In this document: positions 7,946 through 11,510 of the stretch, in pieces
Numbering within the stretch: the first letter of the stretch is position 1
Layout of the letters: every line of letters starts with the position of its first letter
Assembly (NCBI GenBank): GCA_028712345.1
Contig: JAQTQF010000030.1
Location: forward strand, 1 to 11,510
Reading direction: 5' to 3'
Length of the DNA stretch: 11,510 bases
Source of the DNA: Phycisphaerae bacterium
GTDB lineage: Bacteria > Planctomycetota > Phycisphaerae > Sedimentisphaerales > UBA12454
Position numbers and translations under genes: made by a program
Notes under the pieces: generated by a model
Seen by the model: only the letters and a program-made list of their open reading frames with translations
Database searches by the model: none
Told to the model about the DNA's origin: nothing

Positions 7946-9352
7946 ATGGTTACGCGAACAACTACAACTAAAAGAACGGCTAAGGCTCCGAAGACGGAGA
8001 AGGTAAAATCTGCTCGGCAATTCAGGACCATCAAGCAGGGCCTTGAATATCTGTTCAGTCGTACGGATTACGAAAAACAGAGTCGGTATCGTTATAATGT
8101 TACTACATTTAGCCTTGAACGGATGGAAAAGTTGCTTTCGCTCGTTGCCAATCCCCACAAAAAACTCGCAACCGCCCACATCGCCGGCACGAAGGGCAAA
8201 GGGTCGACGGCGACGATGCTGGCGCGGATGCTGGAGGCCAACGGCTACAGCGTTGGTCTTTATACTTCGCCCCATGTTGTCGATTTGCATGAGCGAATAG
8301 CGATTGGCGGCAAAAATGTCTCCGATTCTGAACTTTTGGGCCTCATCAACCGCATTTATCCGGCGGTAGAAAAAATGGCCAAAAAAGATGCTCCGACATT
8401 CTTCGAGATATTCACCTCGATGGCGTTTATGTATTTTGTCGATAAAAAGGTTGATATAGCGGTCATTGAAACAGGTCTCGGCGGAAGATTAGACAGTACA
8501 AATGTTATAGCACCTGCGGTTGTCGGGATAACCAGCATAAGCATAGACCATCAGCAACTGCTCGGAAATACTATCGATTGTATAGCACGGGAAAAAGCCG
8601 GCGTTATAAAGAAGGGCATTCCGGTTGTAAGCGTTCCGCAGGAGCCTGCGGCGATGAAGGAGCTTAAAAAAGCTGCCCTTATGGCAAAAGCATCTTTAAT
8701 GGTAACCGGCAAAGACATTGATTTTTCATATCGCTTCGAGTCTTCGCGTGAACATGGACCACATACAAGGATTTGCCTTACGACTCCGACAAGCAGGTTT
8801 GAACATTTAAAAGTACCGCTTCCGGGCGAACATCAGGCTATGAACTGCGGACTTGCCATAGCGATGCTCGATACTTTGAAGGCTGGCGGATATAAAATAG
8901 ACGACAGCAAGGCCATCGAAGGCCTAAGAGACATTAAAATGTCGGGCAGGATGGAAATTATCAACCAGGACCCGCGTATCCTTATTGATGCAGCCCATAA
9001 CGCTGCGAGCATAAAGGCACTGGTCGGGGCGATCGGTCAGCATGTTCCTTACGATTCGATGATAGTGATTTTCGGATGCGGTCAGGATAAAGATGTAAAA
9101 GGTATGCTCGCCCAGCTTCAGTACGGAGCTGATAAGGTGATATTCACCCGCAGCAATTCTCCCAGGGCGATGTATCCGCAGGAACTGGCAGAGATGTACA
9201 CCGAAATTTGCGGCAAGATGTGCCAGACGGCAATGAGTCTCAAAGAAGCGCTGCGGATAGCTTCAAGCGCGATCGGAAGGGAAGACCTCGTTTGTATAAC
9301 GGGCAGTTTCTACCTTGTTGGTCAGGCTAAAGTGATGTTTAAGCCGGAATAA
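7946..9352 (+). CDS. folC: Folylpolyglutamate synthase / dihydrofolate synthase
   Basis: FolC is a cytosolic Mur-ligase-family enzyme that adds glutamate to dihydropteroate and folates using ATP. Landmarks in the 468 residues are the P-loop GTKGKGST at 81-88, LYTSPHVVDLHERI at 105-118, ETGLGGRLDSTN at 175-186, the ISIDHQQLLGNTI metal and ATP region at 198-210 with EKAGVIKKGIPVV after it, PLPGEHQAMN in the central domain, and the C-terminal ligase domain with DAAHNAAS starting at 348 and FGCGQDKD. The first 25 or so residues (VTRTTTTKRTAKAPKTEK) form a basic, Thr/Lys-rich extension before the usual family start near residue 28. GAAGGG lies only two bases before the ATG, so the start is less certain than the family. 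Whether both synthase activities are present cannot be read from sequence. No folate genes flank it. Confidence 0.94.
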   Translation: MVTRTTTTKRTAKAPKTEKVKSARQFRTIKQGLEYLFSRTDYEKQSRYRYNVTTFSLERMEKLLSLVANPHKKLATAHIAGTKGKGSTATMLARMLEANGYSVGLYTSPHVVDLHERIAIGGKNVSDSELLGLINRIYPAVEKMAKKDAPTFFEIFTSMAFMYFVDKKVDIAVIETGLGGRLDSTNVIAPAVVGITSISIDHQQLLGNTIDCIAREKAGVIKKGIPVVSVPQEPAAMKELKKAALMAKASLMVTGKDIDFSYRFESSREHGPHTRICLTTPTSRFEHLKVPLPGEHQAMNCGLAIAMLDTLKAGGYKIDDSKAIEGLRDIKMSGRMEIINQDPRILIDAAHNAASIKALVGAIGQHVPYDSMIVIFGCGQDKDVKGMLAQLQYGADKVIFTRSNSPRAMYPQELAEMYTEICGKMCQTAMSLKEALRIASSAIGREDLVCITGSFYLVGQAKVMFKPE

Positions 9353-9374
9353 CATGCCCTTTTTTATCACACTG

Positions 9375-9436
9375 TTAAAATCTGCAATCCGGTTTCAGTT
9401 TGTGCGGATAATCTGCGCAGGTTAATACGGATTTAG
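9375..9436. repeat. Diverged copy of the 6451-6507 repeat family
   Basis: The stretch 9375-9395 (TTAAAATCTGCAATCCGGTTT is 21 bases; key parts TTAAAATCTGC and AATCCGGTTT) matches 6472-6506 in the same orientation with about 14 bases missing. It is followed by related units GTGCGGATAATCTGCGC and GGTTAATACGGATT. The similarity is partial, and decay or coincidence with AT-rich sequence cannot be excluded. The rest of the 194-base folC-rhlE spacer shows a T-run just after the folC stop and a GCGGGTATCGCGAAGCGGGC stretch near 9459-9478. Confidence 0.4.
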
Positions 9437-9513
9437 AATATAATTCTTTCCGCTATAGGCGGGTATCGCGAAGCGGGCGTAAATGATTGTAGACTGTTCA
9501 ACGCGACAGAATA

Positions 9514-9535
9514 ATACCAATCGGTATATTTTTTT
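9514..9535 (+). promoter_or_regulatory. Short hairpin plus T-run in the helicase leader
   Basis: ATACC (9514-9518) and GGTAT (9523-9527) pair around AATC and are followed, after one A, by seven T (9529-9535). The Shine-Dalgarno AGGA comes at 9536-9539, seven bases before the ATG at 9547. The stem is only five pairs, so termination would be weak, but the arrangement could be a temperature-sensitive attenuator. It might alternatively be a protein-binding palindrome. Confidence 0.35.
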
Positions 9536-9546
9536 AGGATGGTATA

Positions 9547-10884
9547 ATGGCATTTAAAATTTTTGGTTTATCAGACCCGTTAGTCAAGGGTATTCTTGCT
9601 ACCGGTTACACCGCTCCGACGGAGATTCAGTCTCAGGCGATTCCTATTGCCATAGAAGGGCATGATATCATCGGTTGCGCACAGACAGGCACCGGCAAAA
9701 CCGCTGCTTTTGTGTTGCCGATTTTAAACCGGCTCAGCCACGAGACAAGTAAAAACAAACTCACAAAAGCTCTTATCGTTACGCCTACTCGCGAACTTGC
9801 TGTACAGATAGAAAAATCTATTCTTCGTTACGGACGATTCCTGCATTTGCATACTTTGGCGATTTATGGCGGGGTAAATATCAATAGTCAGCTTGGCAAA
9901 CTCCGCCGCGGCGTTGATATTGTCGTTGCGACACCAGGCCGGCTTATGGATCACATACAGCGGGGTACCATCAACCTGAAACATATTGAAGTTCTTGTCC
10001 TGGATGAAGCCGATAGAATGTTCGATATGGGATTCATTAATGATGTGCAAAAAATAATCAGCTTTTTGCCGAAGGGACGGCAGACAATGCTTTTTTCCGC
10101 TACTATGTCGCCGCAAGTAAAAGCTCTGACCGAAGGGGTGCTGAAATCGCCCAAGATGATTCAGGTTGGCCCGCAGAGTAAACCAATAGATACTATTACG
10201 CAGCGTATTTATCCCGTGCATAAGGAACTGAAAACCGACCTATTGCTGTATATGCTCAAGAACAATCATATGTACAGCGTGCTGGTTTTTTCCCGTACCA
10301 AACACGGCGCCGACAAAATCAATCGTCGGCTGTCGAAGGCGGACATCGTATCAACGGCGATACACTCCAACAAAACGCAGTCTCAGCGGCAGCGGGCGCT
10401 GGACGGTTTCAAGGCAGGCAAGTATCAGGTTCTGGTTGCTACCGATATTGCAGCTCGCGGGATAGATGTTACCGGCATTACGCATGTTATCAATTATGAT
10501 GTCCCCTGCTTTGCCGAAGACTATGTTCATCGTATCGGCAGAACCGGCAGGGCCGAAGCAATCGGAGAGGCAATTACATTTGTTTCGCCTGATGAGGCCA
10601 AGTATCTTCGCGGCATTGAGAAATTTATAGAACGCAAACTCAGCCCTGAAAAATGTGAAGGCTTCAGCTACGCCAGGAGCGAGCCGATAAATCCGCAGCA
10701 GCATCAGAAACAGCCGCATAGCGGGAATAAAGAACACCGGCCGGCCAGACAACAGCAGCGGGCAAATCAGTCTGCATCGGCAAGGGCGGGGCACAATGAT
10801 TCGACTCCGGAACAAAAGCAGCATTTCTCCGGCGGACGAAATCGAAAAAATCGCAGCCGAAAAAATTTCTCCCGGCGAAGATAA
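9547..10884 (+). CDS. rhlE: DEAD-box ATP-dependent RNA helicase, RhlE type
   Basis: This cytosolic helicase unwinds short RNA duplexes with ATP and typically takes part in ribosome assembly, RNA decay or cold adaptation. All family motifs are present in the 445 residues: Q motif region FGLSDPLVKGILATGYTAPTEIQ with Gln28, Walker A AQTGTGKT at 45-52, PTREL at 80-84, GG at 108-109, TPGR at 129-132, DEAD at 153-156, SAT at 184-186, VLVFSRTK at 245-252, the conserved ATDIAARGID at 298-307 and HRIGRTGRA at 328-336. From about residue 370 a low-complexity tail rich in Gln, Arg, Lys, His and Ser ends in RNRKNRSRKNFSRRR, as expected for a non-specific RNA-binding extension. The AGGA ribosome binding site fits the start. 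RhlE is favoured over DeaD/CsdA because the C-terminal RNA-binding domain of DeaD is absent. Confidence 0.95.
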   Translation: MAFKIFGLSDPLVKGILATGYTAPTEIQSQAIPIAIEGHDIIGCAQTGTGKTAAFVLPILNRLSHETSKNKLTKALIVTPTRELAVQIEKSILRYGRFLHLHTLAIYGGVNINSQLGKLRRGVDIVVATPGRLMDHIQRGTINLKHIEVLVLDEADRMFDMGFINDVQKIISFLPKGRQTMLFSATMSPQVKALTEGVLKSPKMIQVGPQSKPIDTITQRIYPVHKELKTDLLLYMLKNNHMYSVLVFSRTKHGADKINRRLSKADIVSTAIHSNKTQSQRQRALDGFKAGKYQVLVATDIAARGIDVTGITHVINYDVPCFAEDYVHRIGRTGRAEAIGEAITFVSPDEAKYLRGIEKFIERKLSPEKCEGFSYARSEPINPQQHQKQPHSGNKEHRPARQQQRANQSASARAGHNDSTPEQKQHFSGGRNRKNRSRKNFSRRR

Positions 10885-10938
10885 ACTATAGTCTGTCAGG
10901 CCATGTACCGACAATCACCAAAGGTGAGAATTGGGTAG

Positions 10939-11160
10939 AAAATAAACGGAATTAAAACCGGCACTCCAATAAGCATTCAAATAAAGCTCGTCATCAATAA
11001 TGATGAAGATATATATCTAAAAGATAAGATAGAGGAAATTTGCCGGGCGAATTTCAAGGGCAAAGTTATTGCCAGTGTCAGTTTTGACAAGCCATTTCAG
11101 AACGGTCATTCCTGCTTCTTTGTCATGCTGAACGAAGTGAAGCATCTCTTTAATGAATAA
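10939..11160 (+). pseudogene. Start-less open frame, possible gene remnant
   Basis: After a TAG at 10936-10938, 73 codons are open to a TAA at 11158-11160. The translation looks protein-like, for example IQIKLVINNDEDIYLKDKIE and GKVIASVSFDKPF, with hydrophobic strands and a charged helix. Yet no ATG, GTG or TTG occurs before the late ATG at 11124-11126. The last 13 codons (about VMLNEVKHLFNE) are read through the left end of the repeat element at 11121. This may be a decayed gene fragment whose end was replaced by repeat insertion, or a chance open frame. I do not recognise the family. Confidence 0.3.
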
Positions 11161-11195
11161 GACAAGATTCTTTCCCCTAAGGGGTCAGAATGACA
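11121..11195. mobile_element. MITE/REP-like element with terminal inverted repeats
   Basis: The 75-base element begins TGTCATGCTGA (11121-11131) and ends TCAGAATGACA (11185-11195), inverted repeats that differ at one of 11 positions. Subterminal AGCATCT on the left and AGATTCT on the right continue the symmetry, and CCCCTAAGGGG (11174-11184) is an internal palindrome. The ends match a class of short intergenic repeats common in environmental bacterial genomes, whose translation typically reads VMLNEVKHL, as here. A partial second end, GTCATTC, lies at 11105-11111. It encodes no transposase, so any movement would be in trans. Confidence 0.7.
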
Positions 11196-11244
11196 AGTAA
11201 TATTTTTAGAGATACCCAATATTTTAAAAATTCTAAAAAAATTC

Positions 11245-11274
11245 TTGACATTGATGGGGGGGGTAGAGTATCCT
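11245..11274 (+). promoter_or_regulatory. Sigma-70-type promoter with an eight-G spacer tract
   Basis: A perfect -35 TTGACA (11245-11250) and a -10-like TATCCT (11269-11274) are separated by 18 bases. The spacer contains eight consecutive G (11256-11263). The 25 bases upstream are nearly pure A/T with A-tracts, like an UP element. The predicted start at about 11281 leaves a leader of roughly 94 bases before the ATG at 11375. Loss of one G would give the optimal 17-base spacer, so slippage could change expression. Confidence 0.65.
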
Positions 11275-11280
11275 CTGATG

Positions 11281-11374
11281 TTACCGGATGGGATGCGGCG
11301 TGTTGAGGCTCATCAGGGAAACGCACGGCACAGGGCGTTGAGAGAATAAAGAGAGATGTTTTAGGAGAGCGATT
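11281..11374 (+). other. GC-rich 5' leader of the exported-protein gene
   Basis: This is the predicted untranslated leader between the promoter and the start codon. It is clearly richer in GC than the DNA before it and carries an imperfect direct repeat, GGCGTGTTGAG (11297-11307) and GGCGTTGAG (11334-11342). I could not build a convincing long stem by eye, and it matches no riboswitch class I can name. Confidence 0.3.
11363..11367 (+). promoter_or_regulatory. Strong Shine-Dalgarno of the last gene
   Basis: AGGAG lies seven bases before the ATG at 11375 and fixes that start. Confidence 0.75.
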
Positions 11375-11510
11375 ATGTCCCGGAGATTCATTTCATTATA
11401 TCTTTTACTAATTTTTCCCCTGTCCGGCCTGTCCTTTGCGCAGGAGATTGTTACAGAATTTGAGAAGGCTCACGAGCTTTACGCGGCCGCAAACCAATTA
11501 GAAGAAGCAA
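11375..11510 (+). CDS. Partial exported protein, probably TPR-containing (runs off the window)
   Basis: The first 45 codons of a plus-strand gene are present. The start has a strong AGGAG ribosome binding site and a promoter upstream. Residues 1-22 form a textbook signal peptide: Arg3-Arg4, a hydrophobic core (FISLYLLLIFPLSGL) and a cleavage site after SFA before Gln23. The mature part begins EIVTEFEKAHELYAAANQLEEA, an amphipathic helix with the Ala/Leu/Tyr spacing of a tetratricopeptide repeat. The protein therefore goes to the periplasm or outer envelope. A TPR protein such as the BatE type of aerotolerance operons would fit this beginning, but 45 residues cannot decide it. The long regulated leader suggests independent expression from the helicase upstream. 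Confidence 0.75.
   Translation, partial: MSRRFISLYLLLIFPLSGLSFAQEIVTEFEKAHELYAAANQLEEA

Larger units (their letters stand above)
10885..11374. other. 490-base intergenic region with repeat, promoter and gene remnant
   Basis: No complete gene is seen. In order it holds: a TCACC-AAA-GGTGA mini-hairpin (10915-10927) shortly after the helicase stop; a 73-codon open frame lacking a start codon (10939-11160); a MITE/REP-like element (11121-11195); an A/T-rich tract; a promoter (11245-11274); and a GC-richer leader to the ATG at 11375. Confidence 0.6.

Noticed and set aside
9543..9548. TATAAT overlapping the helicase start codon
   Set aside because: A -10 box overlapping the ATG would put the transcription start inside the gene. 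The Shine-Dalgarno and conserved N-terminus show that 9547 is the translation start.
11316..11336. Similarity of ACGCACGGCACAGGGC to the cyclic-di-GMP (GEMM) riboswitch core
   Set aside because: The match covers only part of one strand of the core. The AAACC that follows in GEMM and the two paired arms are missing.

Overview
The window is an ordinary chromosomal stretch from a free-living, Gram-negative-type bacterium with moderate GC content. It carries housekeeping and envelope genes, separated by intergenic DNA that is unusually rich in repeat elements. The secreted PDZ-protease, the LolC/E-type permease and the exported C-terminal partial protein all imply an inner membrane plus periplasm. 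The general style resembles Planctomycetota (Phycisphaerae-like), but that placement is an impression and cannot be proven from this DNA alone. No tRNA, rRNA, CRISPR array, transposase or phage gene is visible.

Layout. Positions 1-180 hold a non-coding end region with a long imperfect palindrome (61-125). Next is a class II fructose-bisphosphate aldolase (181-1131) closed by a strong hairpin terminator (1163-1196). A plus-strand cluster follows: an exported S41 C-terminal processing protease (1324-3477), lysyl-tRNA synthetase (3477-4964, overlapping the protease stop by one base) and a LolC/E/FtsX-family ABC permease (5017-6363). Convergent to it lies dprA (7650-6505, minus strand, GTG start), whose stop codon sits inside a small periodic intergenic repeat. 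A 295-bp divergent spacer separates dprA from folC (7946-9352). After a second repeat-bearing spacer comes an RhlE-type DEAD-box RNA helicase (9547-10884). A 490-bp spacer then contains an ATG-less open frame, a MITE/REP-like element with terminal inverted repeats, and a strong-looking promoter with a run of eight G in its spacer. That promoter leads, through a roughly 94-nt leader, into a partial exported protein (11375-11510, runs off the window).

How the genes relate. The aldolase (glycolysis), LysRS (translation), FolC (folate/one-carbon metabolism), DprA (natural transformation, recombination) and RhlE (RNA remodelling) are unrelated core functions. The protease and the permease are envelope-maintenance genes, probably co-transcribed with lysS. 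No coherent new multi-gene system is evident. The most interesting material is non-coding: the G8-spacer promoter and its leader, several distinct intergenic repeat families, and a duplicated translation-start segment in front of the protease.
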